This document shows, one piece after another, positions 23,534 through 30,742 of a stretch of DNA of 39,565 bases. Location of the stretch: contig DASXMR010000136.1 in assembly GCA_036495525.1 (NCBI GenBank), positions 1 to 39,565 on the forward strand. Reading direction: 5' to 3'. Each line of letters opens with the position of its first letter. Within the stretch, counting starts at the first letter, position 1. Source of the stretch: DASXMR01 sp036495525 (GTDB lineage: Bacteria > Actinomycetota > Actinomycetes > Streptosporangiales > Streptosporangiaceae). Position numbers and translations under genes: made by a program. The notes beneath the pieces were generated by a model. The model made no database searches. It had not been told where the DNA came from and worked only from the letters and a program-made list of their open reading frames with translations.

Positions 23534-24826
23534 ATGAGCCAGGACGATTTCACCGTCGATGTCTTCCAGAACGAGTACCTGCCAGAGGGGGGTCAGGAGG
23601 CCAACGCGATCGTGACCGTGACCTCCCCCGACGCCGGGCAGGCCAGCCCGGCTGACGCAGCCGGCCCGGCCGGCACCGCTGAGGTGATCATCATCGACTG
23701 CTCAGGCTCGATGAGCTCGCCGCCATCCAAGATGTCGCAGGCAAAGGTCGCCACCGCCGCGGCGATCGACGTGATCAGCGACGGTGCCGCGTTCGCGGTC
23801 GTCGCCGGCACCGAGCTTGCCCGCCCGGTCTTCCCGCCCGACGGCAGCATGGTCGTGGCCAGCGCGCAGATCAGGCAGCAGGCCAAGCTGGCGGTCGAGA
23901 CGCTGCGCCCGTCCGGAGGGACGGCGATCGGCCAGTGGCTGCGACTTGCCTACCAGCTGTTCGGCTCCTATCCGGCAACGCTGCGGCACGCGATCCTGCT
24001 GACCGACGGCAAGAACGAGCACGAGTCGCCCGCCGACCTCGAGGCGGCGATTGGCTTGTGCGAGGGCGAGTTCAGCTGCGACTGCCGCGGCGTCGGCACC
24101 GACTGGGTCGTCGACGAGCTGCGGCGGATTGCCAGCGGCCTGCTCGGCAGCGTCGACATCGTGCCGGATCCGGCCGGGCTGGCCGCCGACTTCGAGGCGA
24201 TGATGCACAGCGCCATGGCCAAGGAAGTGGCCGACGTGGCGCTGCGGGTGTGGACGCCAAGGAGCGCATCCGTGCGGTTCGTCAAGCAGGTAGCGCCGGC
24301 GGTCGAGGACCTGACCGGGCGCCGCACTCAGTCGGGCGCCCAGGCCGGTGACTACCCGACTGGCGCCTGGGGCGCGGGCGAGAGCCGCGACTACCACGTC
24401 TGCGTCCAGGTGCCGCCAGCTGGCCTCGGCCAGGAGATGCTGGCGGCGCGGGTCAGCCTGCTCGTCGGCTCCGACGTGCACGGCCAGGGCCTGGTACGCG
24501 CGGTGTGGACCGACGACGAGGCGCTGTCCACCCGGATCAACTCGCAGGTCGCGCACTACACCGGGCAAGCTGAGCTCGCGCAGGCGATCCAGGACGGGCT
24601 TGAGGCGCGCAAGCGCGGCGACGAGGACACCGCGACGTCACAGCTGGGCCGCGCGGTCGCGCTCGCCCACTCGTCGGGCAATGACGGCACCGCGCGGCTG
24701 CTGGCCAAGGTCGTCGATGTCGTCGACGTCGAGACCGGCACGGTGCGGCTCAAGCGAGCGGTGGCCGAAGCCGACGAGATGGCGCTCGATACCAGGTCAA
24801 CAAGAACCGTACGGACCAGGAAGTAG
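23534..24826 (+). CDS. VWA domain protein with intact MIDAS
   Basis: A 430-residue protein. A short beta-rich N-terminus (DDFTVDVFQNEYLPEGGQEA) precedes a von Willebrand factor A domain at about 48-235: IIIDCSGSMSSP with the D-x-S-x-S metal site (Asp55, Ser57, Ser59), GGTAIGQWL supplying the Thr, and LLTDGKNEHE supplying the second Asp. A beta-sandwich segment (about 225-330) and helices at the C-terminus (AIQDGLEARKRGDEDTATSQ) follow. The ATG has GGAGGAG eight bases upstream. The 86-base gap from the phosphatase gene holds only CTGACC-rich sequence. VWA proteins mediate metal-dependent protein binding; between a phosphatase and an FHA reader it probably helps assemble the complex. Partner unknown. 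Confidence 0.88.
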   Translation: MSQDDFTVDVFQNEYLPEGGQEANAIVTVTSPDAGQASPADAAGPAGTAEVIIIDCSGSMSSPPSKMSQAKVATAAAIDVISDGAAFAVVAGTELARPVFPPDGSMVVASAQIRQQAKLAVETLRPSGGTAIGQWLRLAYQLFGSYPATLRHAILLTDGKNEHESPADLEAAIGLCEGEFSCDCRGVGTDWVVDELRRIASGLLGSVDIVPDPAGLAADFEAMMHSAMAKEVADVALRVWTPRSASVRFVKQVAPAVEDLTGRRTQSGAQAGDYPTGAWGAGESRDYHVCVQVPPAGLGQEMLAARVSLLVGSDVHGQGLVRAVWTDDEALSTRINSQVAHYTGQAELAQAIQDGLEARKRGDEDTATSQLGRAVALAHSSGNDGTARLLAKVVDVVDVETGTVRLKRAVAEADEMALDTRSTRTVRTRK

Positions 24827-24833
24827 CGCTGCC

Positions 24834-25544
24834 ATGGCATTGTGCCCGAACGGCCACGACTCGGCGGCCGGGGACTTCTGTGACATCTGCGGGATGCGCA
24901 TCGGCGGATCGGCCGGCGCCGGCCAAGTCAGCGCCGCGGCCGGGTCAGCCAGCCCGGCCGCCGGTCCCGGTCCGGCCGCGACCGGGCCAGCCAAGCCGGC
25001 TGAGCCGTGCCCGAACTGCGGGACCGGCCGGTCCGGTCAGTTCTGTGAGGCGTGCGGCTACGACTTCACGGCCGGCGCCAGCGTGGCGGCGGGCTCCGCG
25101 GCCGGCCTGCCAGCGCCAGCGCCCGGCCGGACCGGGCCGGCCGCCGGGATCTGGTCCGTGGTGGTTACCGCGGACCGTGCCTACTTCGACAGCGTGGTGG
25201 CCAGCGGCGGGCCGGACGCGGCGTCCATCGAGTTCCCCGCCTACTGCCCGGTGCGCAGGTTCCGGCTGTCGGGCGGTGAGATGCGGATCGGCCGGCGCAG
25301 CGTGTCCCGCGGGCTCGAGCCGGAGATCGACCTGACCGGCCCGCCGACCGACACCGGCATCTCGCACCTGCACGCCGTGCTGACCGCGGAGAGCGACGGA
25401 AGCTGGTCCCTGCTCGACCCAGGCTCAGCCAACGGCACCCAGGTCAACGGCCAGGAGGTCGCTGCTGGCGTGCGGGTACCGGTGCGCGACGGCGACCGGA
25501 TATGCGTCGGCGGCTGGACGCTGCTGACGGTCGAGGCCGGCTAG
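24834..25544 (+). CDS. Zinc-ribbon FHA domain protein (phosphothreonine reader)
   Basis: A 236-residue protein with two N-terminal zinc-ribbon pairs, CPNGH..CDIC (4-19) and CPNC..CEAC (59-74), a Gly/Ala/Pro linker and a C-terminal FHA domain from about 108. FHA landmarks are MRIGRRS (Arg151, Arg154), GISHLHA (Ser177, His180) and DPGSANGTQVNGQEV (Asn200-Gly201), the residues that bind phosphothreonine in this fold. In mycobacteria PknG acts on the FHA protein GarA; this one differs by its zinc ribbons and lacks a GarA-like N-terminal threonine motif that I can see, so it may be a reader of PknG-phosphorylated partners. The ATG lies 7 bases after the VWA stop, with AGGAAG upstream. Confidence 0.9.
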   Translation: MALCPNGHDSAAGDFCDICGMRIGGSAGAGQVSAAAGSASPAAGPGPAATGPAKPAEPCPNCGTGRSGQFCEACGYDFTAGASVAAGSAAGLPAPAPGRTGPAAGIWSVVVTADRAYFDSVVASGGPDAASIEFPAYCPVRRFRLSGGEMRIGRRSVSRGLEPEIDLTGPPTDTGISHLHAVLTAESDGSWSLLDPGSANGTQVNGQEVAAGVRVPVRDGDRICVGGWTLLTVEAG

Positions 25545-25566
25545 CGCAACCGCGGCCCGGTCAAGG

Positions 25567-25610
25567 CTTCACGATGGCGACGGCCTGAGTTCATCCGGCG
25601 TGAACGCTGG
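25567..25610 (+). promoter_or_regulatory. Partial PHO-box-like repeats before the phosphatase gene
   Basis: PhoP of Streptomyces binds 11-nt direct repeats of the type GTTCACCNNNN. Here CTTCACGATGG (25567) and GTTCATCCGGC (25589) are exactly 22 bases apart, two repeat lengths; the unit between them is degenerate, and the one after it (GTGAACGCTGG) matches only weakly. It is suggestive and not proven. Confidence 0.35.
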
Positions 25611-25681
25611 CGGCAGCCCTTCGGCGAAAGGATTTTCGCGAGGACTGAGCCAATCTGCACGCAACCCTCAGGGGAGCCGCG

Positions 25682-27301
25682 ATGAGCAACGGAGAGCACC
25701 CGTCCCGCCGCCAGGTCCTGGTGGGCGGCGGCCTGGCAGCCGCCGCGATTCCGCTGGCTGGCAAGCGCAGCGCACCGTCGCTGGTCCGCAGCGCGAACGC
25801 GGCCGGCGCGCCGCCGCCCGAGCAGGTGCACTTGCAGTTCGGCGCTCTGGCCGCGACCCAGGTCGCGGTGTCCTGGGCGGCAGCCGAGCGGGTGCGCCGG
25901 CCCCGGCTGCGGATCGGCCGCGCGCACGGCCGGGACTTCGGCTCGCAGATACCGGCCATGGAGCGCACCTATACAGAGGCGCTGACCGGCGAGACGGTGT
26001 TCACCTACCACGCCGCGCTCGACTTCCTCGAGCCGGACAGCCAGTTCGCCTACCAGGTGCTGCACGATGGCGCGGCGCCGGTCAGCGGCACGTTCCGCAC
26101 CGCGCCAGCGGGCCGGTCACGGGGCTTTCGGTTCACCAGCTTCGGTGACCAGTCCATTCCCGCCCCGGTGGGCGCCGGCCTCGGTCCGAACACGCCGAAC
26201 GCGGGCTTCATCGTGGATGCCGTGGACGCGCTCGACCCGCTGTTCCACCTGATGAACGGTGACCTGTGCTACGCCAACCTGAGTGACCAGCCGGTCGCCA
26301 CCTGGAGCTCGTTCTTCGGCAACGACATGCGGTCGGCCCAGTTCCGGCCCTGGATGCCGTGCGCTGGCAATCACGAGAACGAGGTGGGCAACGGCCCGCA
26401 GGGCTTCAGCTCGTACCTGACCAGGTTCGAGCTGCCCTCCAACGGCTCGCGGCAGTTCCAGGGGAACTGGTACGCCTTCACGGCCGGCCCGATCCGGGTG
26501 ATCTCCATCAACAACGACGACGTCTGCCTGCAGGACGGCGGGTTCAGCGCGTTCCGCCGTGACAACGTGCCCGGCTACGCGGCCAGTGATGACCAGCCGT
26601 ACCTCCTCGGGTACAGCCAGGGCGCGCAGCGCGCCTGGCTTGAGCGCGAGCTGGCCGAGGCCAGCAGGTCGCCGGAGATCGACTGGATCATCGTCTGCAT
26701 GCACCAGGTCGCCATGTCGTCGGCCCACTTCAACGGCGCCGACCTCGGCATCAGGCAGCAGTTCATGCCGCTGTTCGACGAGTTCGGGGTGGACCTGATC
26801 GTCTCCGGGCACGAGCATCACTTCGAGCGGACCTTCCCGGTCCGCGGCGTGCTAGGGGGCAGCGACCTGCTCACGCCCGCGCCGCAGGGCACCGACCCGG
26901 CGCTGATGGACACCAGCGACGGGCTCGTGCACATGATCATCGGCGGTGGCGGGCACTCCGCGCCTACCCCGCTGGCCGACTTCGACATGCCGCACGACGG
27001 CGTGCTGATCACCTCGGTCGGCCCCGGCAGTCCGCAGGTGCAGCGGGCGAGCATCACCACGACCGAGCCCGCGCCCTGGTCGGCTTACCGCGACCTGCAG
27101 ACGCCGTACGGCTTCGCCTCGTTCGACTTCGTGCCGCACGAGCCAGGCGGCACGACCTCGATCACGGTCACGCACCTGGGCGCCACGGCGGGCTCGGCGG
27201 TCTACTCACCGCTCGACCAGTTCGTGATGCGCAAGCCGCTGCGCGGCCATGACAGCCACCGCGGGCAGCACGGCGAGCGGCGGGTGCCCTCGCTCAGCTA
27301 G
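25682..27301 (+). CDS. Secreted purple acid phosphatase-like metallophosphoesterase
   Basis: A 539-residue exported phosphatase. The N-terminus HPSRRQVLVGGGLAAAAIPL has the twin-arginine export pattern. A fibronectin-like N-terminal domain of purple acid phosphatases (VHLQFGALAATQVAVSWAAA) is followed by the calcineurin-like core with all metal motifs: SFGDQS (153-158), MNGDLCYAN (191-199), CAGNHENE (227-234), CMHQVAMSS (His341) and SGHEHHFERT (375-384). It should release phosphate from organic esters outside the cell. The ATG has GGGGAG upstream. It follows the PstS/PknG signalling genes after 137 bases with no visible terminator, and a partial PHO-box-like repeat lies in that gap, so it fits a phosphate-starvation response. 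A strong terminator follows. Confidence 0.9.
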   Translation: MSNGEHPSRRQVLVGGGLAAAAIPLAGKRSAPSLVRSANAAGAPPPEQVHLQFGALAATQVAVSWAAAERVRRPRLRIGRAHGRDFGSQIPAMERTYTEALTGETVFTYHAALDFLEPDSQFAYQVLHDGAAPVSGTFRTAPAGRSRGFRFTSFGDQSIPAPVGAGLGPNTPNAGFIVDAVDALDPLFHLMNGDLCYANLSDQPVATWSSFFGNDMRSAQFRPWMPCAGNHENEVGNGPQGFSSYLTRFELPSNGSRQFQGNWYAFTAGPIRVISINNDDVCLQDGGFSAFRRDNVPGYAASDDQPYLLGYSQGAQRAWLERELAEASRSPEIDWIIVCMHQVAMSSAHFNGADLGIRQQFMPLFDEFGVDLIVSGHEHHFERTFPVRGVLGGSDLLTPAPQGTDPALMDTSDGLVHMIIGGGGHSAPTPLADFDMPHDGVLITSVGPGSPQVQRASITTTEPAPWSAYRDLQTPYGFASFDFVPHEPGGTTSITVTHLGATAGSAVYSPLDQFVMRKPLRGHDSHRGQHGERRVPSLS

Positions 27302-27309
27302 CGGCTTGG

Positions 27310-27343
27310 CCGGCGCAGGCAGTCCTGAGCCTGCCTGCGCCGG
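27310..27343. terminator. Strong bidirectional terminator
   Basis: CCGGCGCAGGCAG (27310-27322) and CTGCCTGCGCCGG (27331-27343) are perfect 13-bp arms with an 8-nt loop, 8 bases past the phosphatase stop and 27 bases from the stop of the convergent methyltransferase gene. Confidence 0.85.
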
Positions 27344-27370
27344 GTCAGGCCAGCTGGCTGCCTGGCCGCG

Positions 27371-28153
27371 CTAGCTGCCCTGGCCGGTGCCTTTCTGCAG
27401 CAGGAAGAACGTGCTCGGCCCGAAATAGACCCTGGCCAGCGGCTTTTGCGCGGCGCGCTCGACCACCAGCATGGCCTGCTGCGGCACGACGGCCTTAACC
27501 AGCGGGTGCCGCAGGTTGGAAACCGACAGGACCTCGCGTACCTGCAGCCCGACCCTGGCGAGCTGGCACTCGATCGTGCGCGGGTGATGATTCACGTAGG
27601 GCGCGGTGCCCTGTTCTCTGGACACCTCCGAGCGAATATCCACGGCGGTCAGCGGGATGCGCTTGCGCCGCGCCAGGTAACTGAGCCGGTTGGCCGCATG
27701 AGCCGAATTGGCCATCTCGACCACAGCGTGCCCGCCGGGTCGCAGAATGCGGGCGAGCTCGGCAAATTCTGCCGCCGGGTCGGGCAGGTGATGCAGCACC
27801 CGGATGAACGCAACCAGGTCAACGCTGTCGTCGGCGAATTTCAGGTTCGCCGCGTCCATGAGCTGCCGGTCGATCGTCACCTTGTCGCCGAAAACGTGCC
27901 GGGAAAGGTCCAGCTGCTGGGTACTCGGATCGGCCAGCGTCACCTTATCCGCGTAATCAGCCAGGATGACGCTCAGCCTGCCGTACCCGCCGCCGACGTC
28001 TACGGCATGACGGAACCTGCGGCCTTGCAGCAGACGGCGCAGCGCGATGACCTCGGCATGGTGCTCGTAGTCGCGGCCATCCCAGAACTGCACGTAATTG
28101 AACGTCGGGTCGTTGTAGATGTCCGTACGCCGGACAACGTTGTCGGTCGCCAT
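27371..28153 (-). CDS. Class I SAM-dependent methyltransferase
   Basis: A 260-residue methyltransferase of the Rossmann type. Motif I is VDVGGGYGRL (51-60); the acidic residue of motif II lies in VTLADPSTQQLDL, followed by DDSVDLVAFIRVLHHLPDPA (motif IV/post-I) and LRPGGHAVVEMAN. The N-terminal RRTDIYNDPTFNYVQFWDG and the C-terminal PLARVYFGPSTFFLLQKG are specific features of a subfamily I cannot name by substrate. The ATG is preceded by GGGGGG six bases upstream. It is divergent from the oxygenase-like gene, with similar G-rich motifs beside both starts. The substrate is unknown; a small hydrophobic molecule or lipid is possible. Confidence 0.88.
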   Translation of the reverse strand: MATDNVVRRTDIYNDPTFNYVQFWDGRDYEHHAEVIALRRLLQGRRFRHAVDVGGGYGRLSVILADYADKVTLADPSTQQLDLSRHVFGDKVTIDRQLMDAANLKFADDSVDLVAFIRVLHHLPDPAAEFAELARILRPGGHAVVEMANSAHAANRLSYLARRKRIPLTAVDIRSEVSREQGTAPYVNHHPRTIECQLARVGLQVREVLSVSNLRHPLVKAVVPQQAMLVVERAAQKPLARVYFGPSTFFLLQKGTGQGS

Positions 28154-28161
28154 AGCTTTCC

Positions 28162-28424
28162 CCCCGATGCGGATTTATCCGTTCCGCCACGTGGCACGCT
28201 GGGGGAAGTCGCAATTTGACGAAAGCTTTACCGGTGGCCGGCTGTAGCGGCCGGCCGGAATGCATTCAGCTCGCGCTGCAAAGCGGCGCGCCGGACGGCC
28301 GCGTCATCGGCGCACCAAATACCCGTCATCGGAGCGCCAGACTGCACGGCATGCCCGCGTAAGCCCGGCCCCGCCGGGGAAGCACGTTCGGAATTGGGGG
28401 AAGCCGAGTCCGGAGATAATCGGG
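28162..28424. promoter_or_regulatory. Divergent intergenic region with repeated GGGGGAAG motifs
   Basis: TGGGGGAAGTCG (28200-28211) recurs as TGGGGGAAGCCG (28395-28406), and each gene start is preceded by a related ATCGGGGGG-A/T-AA stretch (minus strand ending near 28162; plus strand near 28420). A short palindrome AAAGCTTT is at 28222-28229. The symmetrical placement suggests shared control or shared ribosome-binding design. No RNA gene seen. Confidence 0.35.
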
Positions 28425-28433
28425 GGGTAATGC

Positions 28434-29108
28434 GTGCACCGCAAGCTCGACATACTATCTGAAAAAGGATTTGTCATCCTGCGCGACTACGGCGGCCCTG
28501 CCGTCCCGGAGGTCGACTGGCAGTCGCTGGAGTACATGGACTGGAAGAGCGGCGGTGACACGAACTTCGCGCCGCTGACATCGGCAACCGGCGACCTGGA
28601 CTGCCGAGGCTTCTGGGACCACGGCAGGCCGGACAAGGATGGCATCTGGACCAGCAACCGCAAGCTCGCGCCGAGCCTGGCCAGCTACGTCGAGGACATC
28701 GGCGGCAACTACGGCCGAGTCCGGGTCATCAAGCTCAACCCCAGTGACGAGGCAGCCGCGCTGCGCCAGCTGCACCTGGACGACAACAACAGGCTCAACC
28801 CGGACGGCTCAGGCTGGGTCGTGCGGTCCTGGCTCGAGCTCGACAACGCCGCCGGGCAGTCGGTATTCATCCTGCGGGAGACGAAGGACGACCCGGCGAC
28901 CGAGACGCGGATCGTGCTGCATCCCGGCATGCAGCTGGTCATCGACACCCAGCGCCTCTATCACGTGGTCTGGCACCCGGGCCCGCGACCGCGCCATGCG
29001 CTGATCACCTCCTGGGAGAGCGACGACGTCCTCGACGGCTGGATCAGGCGCGAATTGGCTGCCGCGGCTCATCCGGCCAGTCGGCAGCTCAGCGCCACGG
29101 CGCGCTGA
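28434..29108 (+). CDS. Conserved protein resembling a 2-oxoglutarate/Fe(II) oxygenase
   Basis: A 224-residue protein, apparently full length, starting HRKLDILSEKGFVILRDYGG. I do not know a characterised member. A double-stranded beta-helix pattern is suggested by HLDDNN (His114-x-Asp116), RSWLEL, LHPGMQLVIDTQRLYHVVWH (distal His177) and an Arg at 187 in PRHALITSWES. This spacing fits the H-x-D...H iron site and the co-substrate Arg of 2-oxoglutarate-dependent oxygenases, including the Asp/Asn hydroxylase group. The GTG start has a GGGGGG stretch upstream. It is divergent from a methyltransferase, so the two may modify the same compound. The oxygenase assignment is an inference from a few residues; a non-enzymatic cupin-like protein is the alternative. 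Confidence 0.6.
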   Translation: MHRKLDILSEKGFVILRDYGGPAVPEVDWQSLEYMDWKSGGDTNFAPLTSATGDLDCRGFWDHGRPDKDGIWTSNRKLAPSLASYVEDIGGNYGRVRVIKLNPSDEAAALRQLHLDDNNRLNPDGSGWVVRSWLELDNAAGQSVFILRETKDDPATETRIVLHPGMQLVIDTQRLYHVVWHPGPRPRHALITSWESDDVLDGWIRRELAAAAHPASRQLSATAR

Positions 29109-29130
29109 GGCCAGCAGCCAGAGCACCGCA

Positions 29131-29174
29131 GCGGCCGTCGGCCGGCAGCCCCTGAGCTGACCGCCGGCGGCCGC
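29131..29174. terminator. Possible terminator between convergent genes
   Basis: GCGGCCG (29131-29137) and CGGCCGC (29168-29174) are 7-bp arms around a 30-nt loop in the 89-base gap between two convergent genes. GC-rich background makes chance pairing likely. Confidence 0.3.
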
Positions 29175-29197
29175 GCCTGCTCGGGTGATAGCGCGGG

Positions 29198-29794
29198 TCA
29201 GGCGCTCTGGCCGGGCGCCAGCCAGCGGTAGCGGTCACCGGCCGCCTCGGTCAGCCAGAAGTTCACGCTGGCTACCCCGCGCTCGTTCAGCTGGCCGTCG
29301 TGGATGCCGAACGCCCTGGCCGGCCCGACGGCCCGGACGAATTCGATCGCCTCGGTGGTCTTCAGCCAGGACGCCTGCATCGGCACGAGCAGGGTCTCCA
29401 CCCGCCGGTCAGGCACGTGCAGCGCGTCGCCGGGGTGGTAGAGCTGCCCGCCGACGAGGTAGCCGAGGTTGGCGCAGGCCGACTGGCCGTCGGTGACCGT
29501 CGCGTGCTGACCACCGACGGCCAGGACGTGGACGCCGGCGATCGTGACCTCCTGACCCGGCTGCAGCCCGGTGAACTCCAGTTCGTCGATCCTGGCCGCG
29601 GCCGGGGCATAGACCGGCACGCCAAGGCCGGCCAGCCGGAGCACGTCGATGTGGTCGCCGTGCTCGTGCGTGATGAGCACCGCGTCGCAGCCCGCCAGCG
29701 CGCGCGGCTCGCTCCAGACTCCGGGGTCGATGACGATCACCGCGCCGTTGGCTTCCACCCGCACGCACGCGTGCGTGTACCTGATCAGCTGCAC
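29198..29794 (-). CDS. MBL-fold metallo-hydrolase
   Basis: A 198-residue metallo-beta-lactamase-fold hydrolase. The metal motif is ITHEHGDHID (H-x-H-x-D-H at 43-48), with further ligands likely in VGGQHATVTD and LYHPGDALHVPD, and the C-terminal His in AFGIHDGQLNERG. It is one of the short, single-domain members close to the UlaG-like/UPF0173 group, whose substrates are mostly unknown. I chose GTG 29794 because the family begins with QLIRYTHACVRV; no clear ribosome-binding site is present, and the open frame continues to 29848. Its upstream end lies close to the promoter of the divergent GntR gene, so the two may influence each other. Confidence 0.85.
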   Translation of the reverse strand: MQLIRYTHACVRVEANGAVIVIDPGVWSEPRALAGCDAVLITHEHGDHIDVLRLAGLGVPVYAPAAARIDELEFTGLQPGQEVTIAGVHVLAVGGQHATVTDGQSACANLGYLVGGQLYHPGDALHVPDRRVETLLVPMQASWLKTTEAIEFVRAVGPARAFGIHDGQLNERGVASVNFWLTEAAGDRYRWLAPGQSA

Positions 29795-29822
29795 GGTCGC
29801 GAGCCTAGCCCGCGGTGATCCA

Positions 29823-29851
29823 TTGACGCGGGCAGCGCCGATTCCCATAAT
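29823..29851 (+). promoter_or_regulatory. Promoter of the gntR-hydrolase-permease operon
   Basis: TTGACG (29823-29828), a 17-base spacer and CATAAT (29846-29851) match the vegetative consensus at 5 of 6 positions in each box. The expected start near 29858 gives a leader of about 30 bases. Confidence 0.7.
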
Positions 29852-29877
29852 GGTCTATAACTCAGTCCTTTAGTCCA
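29851..29877. promoter_or_regulatory. Operator-like inverted repeat for the GntR regulator
   Basis: TGGTCTA (29851-29857) and TAGTCCA (29871-29877) form 7-bp arms with one mismatch, separated by 13 bases. The repeat covers the predicted transcription start, where a GntR dimer would autorepress. Confidence 0.45.
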
Positions 29878-29887
29878 TGGGGGCAGC

Positions 29888-30742
29888 ATGGCTGAAGGGA
29901 CGGCAGCTAGCTGGGACGATCGCCGCCTGCCGGACGCCGCCGGTGATGGCAATGGCGAGCGCGCGGCGGCTCAGGACGCCGCAGCGAACCTTGGCACGCT
30001 GCTCGCGCCGATGCCGATGCGCACAGCCGGCGAGCGCATCGCCGAGCGCATCGTGACCGCTATCGCGCTCGGCGAATTCGTCCCCGAGCAGCGGCTGCCG
30101 ACCGAGCGTGAGCTGGCCGGCCTGCTGGAAGTGAGCCGCTCAACCGTCCGTGAGGCGCTGCAGCGGCTGCAGGCCGCCGGCTACGTCAGCACGAAGCGCG
30201 GCCGCGGCGGGGGCACCTTCGTCCGCACCGGGCTCGGCGCCGATGCCGACGACATGATCGCCAGGACGCTCGTCCCCGCCTGGGCAGAGCTGACCGAAGT
30301 GCTCGATTTCCGCAGCCTGGTCGAGCAGCTCATCGCGCGGACCGCTGCGCAGCGGCGCAACGACCACGACATCGAGAAGATCCGCGCTGCCGTCCAGCAG
30401 TATTCCGGTGCCGCTGACCGGGCGGCGTCCCGCCTCGCCGATCGCGTGCTGCATCACGCGATCGCCCAGGCGACCCACAATGCGCGGCTGGCCGAGCTCA
30501 GCGCCAGGGTCAGGCGCGAGGTCAGCCTGGGGTTCGACGCCGAGCCCTATACCCCGCAGGTACGGCACCGCGCGCTTGACCAGCACCCGGCGCTTGCCGA
30601 GGCCGTCATCGCCGGTCACGCCGAGAACGCTGCGCGACTGGCCGCAGAGCACTTCTCGCTCACCGAGGAAATGCTCCGCGCGCTGCACGCTCGCATCAGG
30701 GTCCGATCAGAGGGAGATCTGAATGGCCGTAGCCAGGGTTAA
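29888..30742 (+). CDS. GntR family regulator, FadR/FCD type
   Basis: A 284-residue transcription factor. After about 40 low-complexity residues, the winged helix spans 45-112 (TAGERIAERIVTAIALGEFV; PTERELAGLLEVSRSTVREA; LQRLQAAGYVSTKRGRGGG). The C-terminal all-helical FCD domain follows (EVLDFRSLVEQLIARTAAQR; ADRVLHHAIAQATHNARLAE; HPALAEAVIAGHAENAARLA), with the Asp/His residues that bind a metal and a carboxylate ligand in this family. It is the first gene of an operon with an alpha/beta hydrolase (20-base overlap) and an APC permease, so it most likely controls uptake and hydrolysis of the inducing compound. Promoter and operator-like sequences lie just upstream. The ATG follows GGGGGC. Confidence 0.92.
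   Translation: MAEGTAASWDDRRLPDAAGDGNGERAAAQDAAANLGTLLAPMPMRTAGERIAERIVTAIALGEFVPEQRLPTERELAGLLEVSRSTVREALQRLQAAGYVSTKRGRGGGTFVRTGLGADADDMIARTLVPAWAELTEVLDFRSLVEQLIARTAAQRRNDHDIEKIRAAVQQYSGAADRAASRLADRVLHHAIAQATHNARLAELSARVRREVSLGFDAEPYTPQVRHRALDQHPALAEAVIAGHAENAARLAAEHFSLTEEMLRALHARIRVRSEGDLNGRSQG

Noticed and set aside
16007..25544. Conventional Pst phosphate uptake operon
   Set aside because: No permease (PstC/PstA) or ATPase (PstB) gene is present; the following genes are signalling proteins.
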